From the NCBI GenBank assembly GCA_034638255.1, contig JAWPGT010000020.1:62001-126000 (forward strand): a stretch of 64,000 nt of DNA, given 5' to 3'. The notes under the pieces were generated by a model. That model searched no databases and was not told where the DNA came from. It saw only the letters and a list, made by a program, of their open reading frames with translations. This document shows, one piece after another, positions 24,000 through 34,032 of the stretch. The position numbers and the translations under genes were made by a program. This DNA comes from Coprinus comatus. Its lineage: Eukaryota > Basidiomycota > Agaricomycetes > Agaricales > Agaricaceae. The number at the start of each line of letters is the position of its first letter. The stretch's first letter is position 1.

Positions 24000-24029
24000 C
24001 ATAGCGAAGGTATACCCTTGCTCGCTATG
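24000..24029. repeat. Inverted repeat CATAGCGA-N14-TCGCTATG
   Basis: Perfect 8-base arms lie about 175 bases upstream of the A-type start. The same motif occurs at 53669-53698 (perfect) and 42708-42737 (one mismatch, TCGCTGTG) but is degraded at 63.7 kb. It could be a binding site for a dimeric regulator; function is inferred only. Confidence 0.5.
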
Positions 24030-24837
24030 AGGATTGACTATCACCTGGAGAGTCGGGTGATGAAGTGAAATAATGACGGTCTAATCACATTCCTTTTGTG
24101 GTAAGTCTGTATTGGTTCAGTGACCAGTTCAAGCACAAGCCGGTCAATTCCCCTATGGTGATTAGACTTTGTGACAGCACAAAACGATCCGGTCAGGGTC
24201 GAAATGCCTGGAGGTTAGATGATTTTGCGTAAATACGTCTACTAAAAGTCAATCTGACCTCACTTGGTGCATCTATTGTTGATTGACACGATCTTTGAAA
24301 TTCGGTTATTCAGCTATTCAAGTATTGGACCCCAAAAGATGAGAGTTACCGGCGTTCAAATTTCTGGTACTCTTTGTTTGAAAAAATGGTCTATTGTATT
24401 CGGCATAGTCCTCAATGGTTTACTTCCGGTATATTCACGAGTTATATTTTGAGCACCACCACCAGTATCATCACCAAACATTTACCCGTCGATATGTCAT
24501 CTAGCACTTATTTGCTGAATTCGCGGAGGGTGTCGCTTATAGTGATATCTATGTTTATCACAGATGCCTCGTGTCGATAACTCCTTGTCCCTGAGTTCGC
24601 CAGTTCGATTCCGGCGTCTAAACAGTTAGACCAGTTGATTGAACTGATGTGAATCCGGTCTATTTTGTGAACTGATACCAATACCCTCACTTCCGTCACA
24701 TCACAATCCCGCCTTCACTCTCAATATGTGCCAACCGCCTATGCGCCTCCCCTGTCTATGTTTTCAAAGTGTCACTCCTGGTACAAGTGAAGAAAACTAC
24801 ATACAACTTGGACATGCTGCACATCGTAAACGAAAGC

Positions 24838-24844
24838 TATAAAG
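24838..24844 (+). promoter_or_regulatory. TATA box of B-type copy 1
   Basis: TATAAAG within the conserved string CGAAAGCTATAAAGTATG lies 104 bases upstream of the start at 24948. It recurs at 43545-43551 (also 104 bases upstream) and, inverted, at 52855-52849. Confidence 0.6.
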
Positions 24845-24947
24845 TATGGATGGGATTGTGCTTCGAGTCATCAACAACTTCGAGTCTCTCGAGCAATCCG
24901 ATCTACTCAGCCTCAATTCCTAGAAACCGATCGATCATATATTCAAC

Positions 24948-25628
24948 ATGCCCGGCTATCATAACCCGATGCACACTCCTATCTTCCCTTCTCAAGTCTC
25001 TTCCTATTCATCTCTCTCTGGAGCTCTTACCCCACCACCATCTCAATTCATCTCTTCCAGACGTCGCCGTGTTCCTCAAGGTGTCCCTAAAACATGCTCA
25101 GGACCCATGTGTGGACCAGTCGCATTTGACTATATTGGTCAACGCGGACAAGGAGTTTCTATGGCAGACTTTAGTGCCCGGTCTCAGAACGCTTTGCAAC
25201 AAATGGTTGCCGGAGCAAATGATCAGGTACTTGCTGGTACCAATGTTACAAAAATTAATCTTCGGATTATGGTATGTGCTATTTTTAACATTGGTAATCG
25301 ATCTTGAGCTGACTAGGAATGACAGTGGTCCGGATATGAACATCTGAGCTTCTTTGAGAGTATGCTAACCAGTCCGGCTACCTCTCGTGGGCAACTCGGA
25401 GCATCGATTGCTATGCAGTTCTATAACTTTGTTGGTGTGAGCATTATTTTTGACCGACCCATGACGAAACATTAATTAATAAATTATTTCCAGACCGCTA
25501 TGAAATCATCTACAAGCAATCCTCAATGGCAAATTAATCAAAGAATCCCATTCGAGAAGATCTTCCTCATTGCGCTTTACCATATTGGCGACCAAGTCTG
25601 GCAAGCAGATATTGCTGTCGACTTCTAA
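24948..25628 (+). CDS. Unnamed small-gene family, B-type copy 1 (189 residues)
   Basis: Exons 24948-25271, 25326-25436 and 25494-25628 give 108+37+44 residues. The plan is the same as A-type: N-terminus MPGYHNPMHTPIFPSQVSS, basic patch SSRRRRVPQ, a conserved core GPVAFDYIGQRGQGVS and ADFSARSQNALQQMVAGAND. Exon 2 is WSGYEHLSFFESMLTSPATS then RGQLGASIAMQFYNFVG. Exon 3 ends FLIALYHIGDQVWQADIAVDF. Intron phases match the A-type genes exactly, so A and B are ancient paralogues. B has CSGPMCGP, two cysteines absent from A. The product is predicted soluble; function unknown. Confidence 0.85.
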
Positions 25629-26233
25629 AATCATTCTCCTTGACCCAATTTTCTCTCATTTTCATTTGGGTTTTATTGTTGCATTCTTAATTTATTCGTT
25701 CCTTTACTGCATGTCCCTACTACCTTACGTTTTATGTTTTATGCTAATCAACAGTTTATGCTCTTGTATCATATGCATCTCGTTCCTCTTTTTCTTCTCA
25801 AGCAGTCGAACGTACAATATAAATCAATACCATTGTGCTATCACCAATACATTGGATATTTGCTTGGGAAAACCCCCCATTCTTTGTGTGCTTGTAGCAA
25901 TGTGGTCCAGGAATGTGTTAACTGATCCAGCTAAGGTAGCGCACACTATGTCAGACATAGGATTGATCGTAACTACAGCTTGACTGTGTGTTCAAAAAAG
26001 AAGGGTGTTTGAATTTTGAATCGCCCATTTCTCCGAATCAGTACTAGATGGATAGAAGCGTTTTACAAAAGGGACCTTCGTCTGATCCATTTATTCCATG
26101 CACCGTGATGACTTTCAGTGTTAACAAACCCATGGACAATTGAGCCTTTCTGCTTCGAGAGGACTTTCACAGGTACTCTGGTGGCGAAAAAACGACGGCT
26201 TGAAATTTTGTTAGAATTTCGCTACTCCATCCA
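25629..26233. other. Intergenic, 3' flank of B-type copy 1
   Basis: T-rich 3' region after the B-type stop, reaching the end of the convergent hypothetical gene at 26234. The ORFs 25570-25983 and 25734-25925 overlap the coding exon or have chance composition. No RNA gene or repeat was recognised. Confidence 0.45.
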
Positions 26234-27333
26234 TTACAAGTATAAGAATTTGAGTAATCTCCTTTTTCCAAACCGTGAATTATCCCTACGTCTCCCAGAC
26301 CCGGATGTGAGGTCAGTTTCTCTGGGTGACGGGGAAATAGCCCTCCCAGTCGATAATGACATTGTCGGGGATTTTAATGGTTGCAAGTGATTTCGTACTT
26401 GACCAAAATTAGGTTCTCCATCATTTGGGTCCAAGCTTTCAGGTGGTATGTCAAATAGCCTTAAACCGGAAGCCAATGTGGGGAATGGTTCTTGGACCCA
26501 CTGACTGATAGTTTTGAAAGGGGCTTCAGGATGTCCTGATCAGCTCTAGGTTCTCTAACCTGATCAGCATTCGTCATATGATTGGCTTTATCAATGTCTT
26601 GAACTCGATTGGACAGTGTACTATCACTTGGTCTGGACGACGCAAACGTCCCACTCGTTCCAACCTTTTTACTGCTCAGTAATGTTTACACCTCTGCGTA
26701 AGTACCTGAAGCACCTACCCCCTCATCCCGTTTTGATACATCTTCTGGCGATGTTATATTAGTATCTCGGCGCAGTTAGTAAGAGATTGGCTCTACCTAT
26801 TGGGTCTGAGACTTTATATCTTGATATACCAGTATAATCAAACTTTATTCCCCCTTCCCTTTTTAGAATCTTCAACGCTTCCATGATAATTCTTCTTTTA
26901 CGCTCGGCTTCAACTCGAGGTATGAGCATACGGAGCATGGGATCCTTTTCGAACCTCCGTTTTGTAGCCGGAGGTAACTCTGCTTGGGGAACTAGTGACA
27001 TCGTAGTGTGAGCGATCGACCATTGAAGAGCAAAAGAACAAAAAGAAACCATTTATAGCATTGAGTGCATCGGCCTCTGCATCCATAGCGTCCAATACCT
27101 CGCCTATATATTCTTTCCTATGCTCCCCCCAAGTTGGACGAAAGAAGAAGGGACGGAATAATTCCTGGTCGTGAGATAGAACTGCATTGATTCCCCCAGG
27201 TGCTATTCGACATTTAGAAATCGGTGATATTCCTAAAGCCATGCGCGACTGACACACATTTTGGGTTAAAAACTTCTTCAGGGGGGTCTTGCTCCTCTAT
27301 TTCGACAGGATTGCTTGAAAGTGATTCAGACAT
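26234..27333 (-). CDS. Hypothetical protein, second copy of the NACHT-linked divergent partner
   Basis: This is a paralogue of 19616-18605. The start at 27333 gives MSESLSSNPVEIEEQDPPEE and VFNPKCVSV. Next come GGINAVLSHDQELFRPFFF, EHRKEYIGEVLDAMDAEADA, then ELPPATKRRFEKDPMLRMLI with RKRRIIMEALKILKREGG. The last exon reads ISPSPRETDLTSGSGRRRD and ends RLLKFLYL at a TAA (26236-26234). Spacing to the second NACHT copy (27526) is 192 bases. Two of the segments are in different frames around 27050 (FFLFFCSSMVDR), which may be an intron or a lesion, so I cannot say whether this copy is functional. Confidence 0.45.
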
Positions 27334-27525
27334 TGGAATGGGGTGCAAGGAGGGACTTGGAAGTAGTAAGTAGTTCTATCACAGAGGTCACATCCCAGTG
27401 TAAGTGACAGACTTCTACGTCAAACCCGTTGGTCCGTTATTATGATTGATGATGTGTGATGTAAGTTCTGGATAATATTGAATTAGCCGCCATTCACGTT
27501 TTCTCCTCCCCCTGTATTTGAGAGA

Positions 27526-30144
27526 ATGCCAATTCTCTGCCATTTCTATAGTTGCTTCTCATGTTGTGCGCAGTCTCAAGAGAAATTGAACGGTACCAAT
27601 GGTAGTAAGTGGGTCATAGAAACTTCAATATCAGCCATTTCACGAAAAGTCACAGGATCATATACTCCAAATCAGTCTTTACAGCAAGGAGCTATAAGAA
27701 ACACCGGTGAGCCTTCTACAATGTGCTGTAGTCTTTTTGAACTCAAACATGTTATAATAGACGCTGAATGCGTTGAACGCGCCACCTCCGATACTCTTGC
27801 GGCCCTTGCATCCCTTGCAACAATGCCACTTGGACAGACGACTGTTGATACCGTCGTCAACCTCGAGGGCAATCATGAGAATGTAACACTGGATAACAGA
27901 GCACTCCTGCGTCTCCATGTCATGAATAATACTGGGTGGGACGAAAGTGAGAATTCTCTACAGCTAGACACGTGGAACCCCGGGAACTGAAAAAGAATGA
28001 TTTAGGACGGGTGATACAAGCTCTTTCTCGACATTGTCAGACCAACGCGAGGGTTCATTCACACACTCGTGCACCTCCCCCTCAATGCTACGAGTGTACT
28101 CGTATAGAGTTTCTGGCTGATGCGCTAACGTGGATAGCCGGCAACTCCAACTTTGACCGTCGAGTTTTATGGATTACCGGACCAGCAGGTGTTGAAAAGT
28201 CTGCTATTGCCCAGAGTCTTGGGGAGAGGTGTGAGAGAGCGAATGTGTTTGGTGGTGGATTCTTCTTTTCTGGGCAAAAGAAACCCAATCTCTCTCACAC
28301 CATATTTCCTACCATTGCCCATCATCTCTTTACACCTTGGACTGCATCCCCGCTTACAAGGAGAGTGTATTTCAGTTACTGAAAAATGATGACACACTCT
28401 TGGGTACCGTCAGCATCAAACACCAATTTAAAAAACTCATCGCTGAGCCGCTATCTGGTCTCACTCTTCCGAACAACGGAAAACTCGTAATTATCATTGA
28501 TGGGCTAGACGAGTGTGCCAACGAAAATGATCAGAACGAAATTACGCGTCTAATCTTTGACATGGCTCATCCAAGAAACATATCCGAACCGCCAATCTTA
28601 TGGGTAGTGTGTAGTCGAACGGATGCCGAAATCAGACGCCTAGTGACCGATGACCTGTGCCACCGTTACACGCTTAAAACTCTTAGCATCGAGGAATCGA
28701 AGGAAGAAGTCACATTTTTCATTCACAAAAATTTGAAGAGTATCGCAGCCGGTATTCTTCTATAGCTGGGGAGAGTAGACCTAGAGAAGATGAAATCAAG
28801 ATGCTTTGTGATCTTTCCTCTGGTCTTTTTGCATTGGCCGCAACATTTTTCCGATACCTTGATGGAAAGGGGCGACGCACTAGTATCCATGTTAACTCAA
28901 TTCTAGACACACTTGCTGGGAAAAAGAAAGATGGCATGAGGCTTCTCTGGACAACGAATATTGACAATCTTTATACAAGAATTCTGGAGGGGATATCAGA
29001 AGATTCGATTCATACGACATTATTGATACTACACACATTAGCCATGACTGACGAAGGGGATCATCTACTCCATAGCCACAACATACAATAGTTCTCAAAT
29101 ACCTTGGGTCTGGATACTACATTGTTCTATGACGCTCTTATACCACTCGAATCTGTGCTTGACATCCCACATCCGGACCAGGCCCATGAAAAGAATCTCG
29201 CCTTTCTTCATTCCTCGTTTCCCGATTTCCTTCACGATAGGACCCGTTCAACTAAATACGGTATTGAAGATTTTTGGACATATAATTAATATCCTTCAAT
29301 CAGATATCGTCCTATCAAGTTTGGTATTCCCCAAAAATACTATAACCGACAAGGATATAGATTTGCTGATTCGTACTCACCTTCCATGGCCTCATGAAAA
29401 AGATGAACAATCCCGGGAAATTGCGCAAAACTTCACTCAAAGCGCCGTCCGATCCTTGTTATTACTCCTCACACATGAACCAGAATGGCAGCGAAAGTTC
29501 AATTTCAATATGTTCGCTTATTTAAAATGTGCCTGGCGCTTCCCAGTATGTATCTTGTTCCATAACAATAGTATTTTTTATCCATGACATTCCGTAGATA
29601 TCTCTTTTTCTTGCAATAAGTCGAACATTGAGCCGCGTGGATGAAGTAGATCGTAGTCTACTCGGGGTTATTGGAGTCACACATCCTGATTCATTGTCAA
29701 TAGTAATGCCAGGTTTCCATTTTTCTTCCCAATAAACGACCTCAATGATATCCACAGGACCATGATTGGGTACAAGACCCAAGTGAAAAACCGTCGTAAG
29801 AGATTATAACGTTGTAATCGTTCTTTGGCTCATATAGGACTACTATGAGGTCTTACATATGTCTTGGTTATGCGGAAAACTCGGTACTGGCTGTAGTAGC
29901 ATCTGAAGAAGAGGGAAACGACAAGTATGGGCGGATCACTTTTTATCCTACTCAATCGTCATATGACATCTGGCCACATGTATTTGAGAGACAAGGCCTT
30001 GAGGAAGATCATAGTAACCGCACCGTGAGTCTCCCCATAAACTACAGGTTATAAACTTACCACTATTCTATTCCTGTGATCCGAAATTAGGCAAAGCATG
30101 TAACCTGGAAAGTTAATCTCGACTTGTCATCCATTTACATTTAA
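27526..30144 (+). pseudogene. NACHT-domain STAND NTPase, degenerate second copy
   Basis: Collinear with 19854-22392: exon 1 MPILCHFYSCFSCC, then RVHSHTRAPPPQCYECTR, Walker A, KLVIIIDGLDECANEN, and WVVCSRTDAEI through to YDIWPHVFERQGLEE and WKVNLDLSS. Lesions against the first copy: Walker A reads GPAGVEKSA (Gly to Glu); a one-base insertion near 28331 (HHLF then CIPAYKES); a one-base loss near 28737 (FIHKN then EEYRSRYSS); a TAG at 29089-29091 where the first copy has GAG; and a further frame break near 29270. There are therefore at least four disabling changes. Small fragments could still be expressed, but the NTPase is almost certainly dead. Confidence 0.8.
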
Positions 30145-31275
30145 TTTTAACCATACGTATTCAAAGGAGGGCGAACGCGAGAATTACACCATGTGTCTCC
30201 TCATGTACCATCTCGTCCTTTGCCTTAAAATCAGAGAACATGGACTCGGCGAGTCAATCAGGATATGTAGGAATATTTGAATACATCTAACAACTACACA
30301 ACACGTGTGCCAAATGTGAATGTTTGAACTTAGATCACGGACTAAGCGATCACTTCGGATATCATGTCGTGGTAGTGACCATACTATGGTATATAGGTTA
30401 TGCATAAAACCAGTAGTAAAATCTTCTGACAGAGCCTGTTCTTCTGCGCTCCAGCCACGAATAGCAAGTGTACTAGTTGAAGAAGGATATAATCATGTGC
30501 GTTTTCTCACTACACTACCTTCTAAGGATTGCTAATAAGTACTTAATGCCATACTAATCACAAGTTCTCATAATTCAATGCCTTCGTTCATATTGAATTG
30601 GCATTAACAAAGCCGCTAATGAGTATGGGCGTGGAAGAAACTCCGTGGCATTACCTAGATATAGGCTAACAATAGACCATATACTATGTATGTACTCGTC
30701 TCCTCGTCTAAGAACGCCTCGTGTCAAAATCAGTGACAATCAGTAAGAGATCAAATCACATCAAAACCTCCTCTTCATCTCACACTATTACTTCTTCACA
30801 CAAATCTTCACAAAACCCATCCAAACTAAGTTATCATCGGATGTAAATCCTTAAAAAGGTAAGAAAACGACAATCACCATGAGTTCTTTCGTGATTGTTC
30901 CCAACTACTAACACCCTTAAAAGTATTCACCTCTTTCCGTTCATCACATTTTTACTTACTATACCTTCACTTGTATACGAAACATGTCCCTCCCACTGTT
31001 TGACAATCTCACACTGTCTCAGAGGTGATATACGTGAAGAGTCAATGGTAATTCGATCTTTTTCAACGACATTATTCAATCACCTATATAACGACTACGA
31101 CTGGAGGATGACGAATGTAAGTTAACAACACTTGAACAGCCTACTCAAGCTCATAACTGACATCACATACCACACCTACTACAACTACGACAACAAAAAC
31201 ATTTCTATTCCCATTTTACTCCTCTATTTTTTTTTTCGGGAAAAAATAACATTCATACAAATTACAATCGGAACA
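30145..31275. other. Gene-less interval upstream of a family member
   Basis: 1.1 kb between the degenerate NACHT copy and the family gene at 31276. Short ORFs only (30320-30535, 30895-31125), none with domain-like sequence. The last 150 bases are pyrimidine/adenine-rich and are the likely promoter and 5' leader of the gene at 31276. The CATAGCGA inverted repeat of the paired modules was not seen here. Confidence 0.45.
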
Positions 31276-32056
31276 ATGTCATCACGATATCATCATCCAA
31301 TGCATTCACCCGTCTTCCCATCCCAAATGTCAACCTACTCAACCTTAACAACAGCCTTAACCAACACATCTCAAACATCACCATCAACATCCTTTCAGTT
31401 CCTCTCCTCCAAACGTCGTAGAGTCCCCCAAACCGTCTCAAAAACAAACCCAAACTCAACCTTCAAAGGTCCCAAACTCCACCCAATCTCATTCGACTAC
31501 CTCGGCCAAACAGGACAAGGAGTTTCATTAGCAGATTTAAACGCAAGATCTCAAAACGCTTTAGTTCAAATGATATCAGGTGCAAATGATCCTGTTTTAG
31601 CTGGAAGTCAAATGAATACAATTAACTTACGGATCATGGTATGTCTATCTCTTATTATCTTATTCATGATTTTTTTTTGATTTTTAAACACATTGATCCG
31701 GATTTCGGGTTGCTTGTTTTTAGTGGATCGGATACGAACATCTGAGTTCCAATTATATCATCAACGTACCCTCTCAAACGGTAACTCGAGGTCAACTTGG
31801 TGCGAGTATTGCGCAAAAGTTTTCCCAGTTCGTTTCTGTGAGTTTTTTGTGCCATATATTTTTCTTTCAATGAGAACAGAATTGCAGTTGTTAAACGGTC
31901 GGTTGATTCTTTTTTTAGGAGGCTAGTAGATCTTCGACAACAAATCCACATTGGCAAATTAACAGCAAAGGGATACAATTTGATAAAATTTTGCTGGTTG
32001 CTTTCTATCACATAACTGACGATGTATGGCAAGCCGACGTTGCGGTCGACTTTTGA
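31276..32056 (+). CDS. Unnamed small-gene family, divergent singleton (204 residues)
   Basis: Exons 31276-31638, 31724-31837 and 31919-32056 give 121+38+45 residues. N-terminus MSSRYHHPMHSPVFPSQMST with a longer Thr/Ser-rich stretch, then SSKRRRVPQTVSK, LHPISFDYLGQTGQGVSLAD, exon 2 WIGYEHLSSNYIINVPSQ with TRGQLGASIAQKFSQFV, and exon 3 ending VAFYHITDDVWQADVAVDF. Intron positions are the same as in the A/B copies. It lacks a head-to-head partner and is clearly older in divergence, sitting next to the conserved tRNA/carrier/RPC25 block, so it may be close to the ancestral locus. The upstream in-frame Met codons before 31276 are ignored because the family start MxxxxxHxPxFPSQ is here. Confidence 0.82.
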
Positions 32057-32187
32057 TACTCTTGCGGGGGTCTATGCATTCTTTACCTTTGTACATATAT
32101 AAATAATCTTGCCTTATGTGTATGCGTAGCCAGCCTTATACAAATTCTCATTATAAGCTACAAAAGTATGTCAAAAGACTATCCCTA

Positions 32188-32279
32188 TCCGACCTGCCTG
32201 GCTCGAACAGGCGACATTGAGATGTCCTTGGTAGGTATCCGATTACAGTCTCACGCTCTTCCAACTGAGCTAAGGTCGG
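32188..32279 (-). tRNA. tRNA-Tyr (anticodon GTA) with intron
   Basis: On the minus strand the acceptor stem CCGACCT (from 32279) pairs with AGGTCGG, with discriminator A at 32188. The D arm is GCTCAGTTGGAAGAGC. The anticodon stem TGAGA/TCTCA carries CTGTAA with GTA as anticodon, followed by an intron of about 19-20 bases. The T arm is GCCTG-TTCGAGC-CAGGC. The sequence is canonical for eukaryotic tRNA-Tyr, whose genes nearly always carry an intron one base 3' of the anticodon. Confidence 0.93.
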
Positions 32280-32714
32280 TTGATTTTCATTATCTATCCA
32301 GCATATCTATATTGTTTGCTACATATGGCTCTCTCAAATAAAAATAAAAAAGATGTAAGTATATCTCATTAAGGTGACAATAAATCATATTCAATAAACG
32401 ACAGCATAAGAATAATCAGTATATAGATACAAGGTGTTACAAAAGCCAATTATTAATATGGCCAAGAATTACTAGGGACTAAGTCTACTGATAGGGTACG
32501 AGGAGAAAGCAATGAATTGGGTGTGGTTGTGGGTGTGTTACTTTTAGAAGCCGGGTATTTCATGAAGGCAGTCGTGGAACCAAGAACCTGAGGAGTGCAA
32601 GCTCGAACATGTCTAAAGTCGTTTGAGAATCAAGTAGCCTGAAGTTGGAAATGTACGAATGGTGGAGTCGAAAAGCAAGTGAAAGGAGAAGACAAGATAT
32701 AAGATGACGCTCGC

Positions 32715-33869
32715 CTACCATCGCAGGATGCCTTCATAGATAAAGAACATCACTGCAGCGTTGGGAACGACCCGCATGAGATGGGCACTGAGTCCACCAT
32801 AAAGTGACTTAACGCCCTCCTCCGCAATGATTAGTTTTAGAGTCTGATATAGCCCTGTATATTTGAGGACACCATTGACACTCGGTTGCCTTAGACGTGT
32901 GCGAAGAACCTATACGTGATTTAGAAAGATCCTTTCAACGATAATAAAAAAGCCTACCTCATGAGGATAAGATATGAGGCTGGCAACACACTTGGCCGTC
33001 CCTGCACTACCTAGCATTCCAAGCCATTCGCTCGCCCCGCCTTGACCTTCTGCAGCAACTGATAGTTTTTTCAATCGTTCATAGAGAACCCACTGAATGG
33101 TCCCTTCTGTTACTCCAAGATAGCTGGCGCTGAGCCCCTTGTAGAATCCTTTGATACCCTCCTCCCTCATGATCTTCTGGATACACATCCAGCTGCCACC
33201 TACACCCCCAGCGACCCTCTGTGCACCTCTATCTACCATCTTTGAGACCGAAAGCTGCATACGAGTCTTCACAACCCAGATGGGATTCGTTGCGGTACCT
33301 GTGACAATACCGGCGAGAGCAGCAGCACTTAAATGAACAAGCGAGTTCTCGCGACCATCATTGAACATATTAGCGATGATGTGCTTGCCATTCCCATACG
33401 TGTAGAAGTTGATCGAACGCGCTGGAATTACACCGACTAATGTTGGACCAAGCCCTTTAAATAACGCACGCGGTGACTCATCGCGGTAGATATCACTATA
33501 GCCAAACGTTGAGACATTATAACCAGAGCTAGCAACATGAACTACACACCGCAAAATATGACCAGTCTCAACAAAATTCCACAGCAGCCCTCCAGTTCTA
33601 GGAGGGTGAAGCACAGCAGTTCCACCATTTCCCATGACCCCGACGGCCGTTGTTCCCTGGAACAGACTAGACTGCAGACGCGTCTTGACAACGTCGAAGG
33701 GACTGGTGACGATGGCGCCGCACATTCCTCCAAGACTAGAGATATTTCAACATAAGCAGACCATATATTAGTCTATTGCGCGACAAACTCACCCGCCGGC
33801 TACGAAATGCCTCCATGATTTTGCGGGTAGAAGACCCGAAGAGGGTGCGCCTGAGTTAGCATCTGCCAT
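32715..33869 (-). CDS. Mitochondrial carrier, pyrimidine-nucleotide type (RIM2/SLC25A33-like)
   Basis: Inner-membrane carriers have three repeats of about 100 residues, each with a Px[DE]xx[KR] signature. The start at 33869 gives MADANSGAPSSGLLPAKSWR, HFVAGG spliced at GTGAGT to LGGMCGAIVTSPFDVVKTRLQ (signature 1). The second repeat has TATNPIWVVKTRMQL (signature 2) and EEGIKGFYKGLSASYLGVTE with IQWVLYERLK. The third has LISYPHE spliced to VLRTRLRQP (signature 3), ending FIYEGILRW at TAG 32717-32715. Length is about 350 residues with a long insert after signature 1 (GNGGTAVLHPPRTGG), as in Rim2-type carriers that import pyrimidine nucleotides for mtDNA/RNA synthesis. It is divergent from RPC25, with 163 bases between the start codons. 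Confidence 0.88.
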
Positions 33870-34032
33870 TATTATTTGAGTATTTAAGGAGGATTAAGTG
33901 CAGATTAAGGAAGACGAGGGCGGTGGGGTGGAAGAGGTAGAGACTGGTGATGCTGCCGTATCCGTGGAATTTTTACCCCAGTCACGTGCAGTAACGTTAA
34001 TGGCTCTCTGAACCGACAAGGCACCCATGTAA
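33870..34032. promoter_or_regulatory. Compact divergent promoter, carrier / RPC25
   Basis: Only 163 bases separate the two start codons. The stretch is GC-richer than its surroundings, contains CACGTG (in GTCACGTGCAG near 33980), an E-box-like palindrome, and has no obvious TATA box, consistent with a bidirectional housekeeping promoter. Confidence 0.5.

Larger units (their letters stand above)
23826..24947. promoter_or_regulatory. Shared divergent promoter region, module 1
   Basis: The 1,122 bases between the A-type and B-type starts are conserved in modules 2 and 3. Elements seen: the inverted repeat CATAGCGA...TCGCTATG (24000-24029); a GAGTCGGGTGATGAAGTGAAATA box just beyond it; a block CACATCACAATCCCGCC near 24698; and TATAAAG at 24838-24844, 104 bases before the B-type ATG. 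For the A-type gene an AT-rich TATTTAA lies near 23950 on the minus strand. The ORF 24699-24508 inside is also present in module 3 but not in module 2, so it is not called a gene. Confidence 0.6.

Noticed and set aside
24508..24699. ORF of 63 codons (MTEVRVLVSVHKIDRIH...) conserved with 52995-53231.
   Set aside because: Conservation follows from duplication of the whole promoter region; it is absent in module 2 and has no domain-like sequence or independent support.
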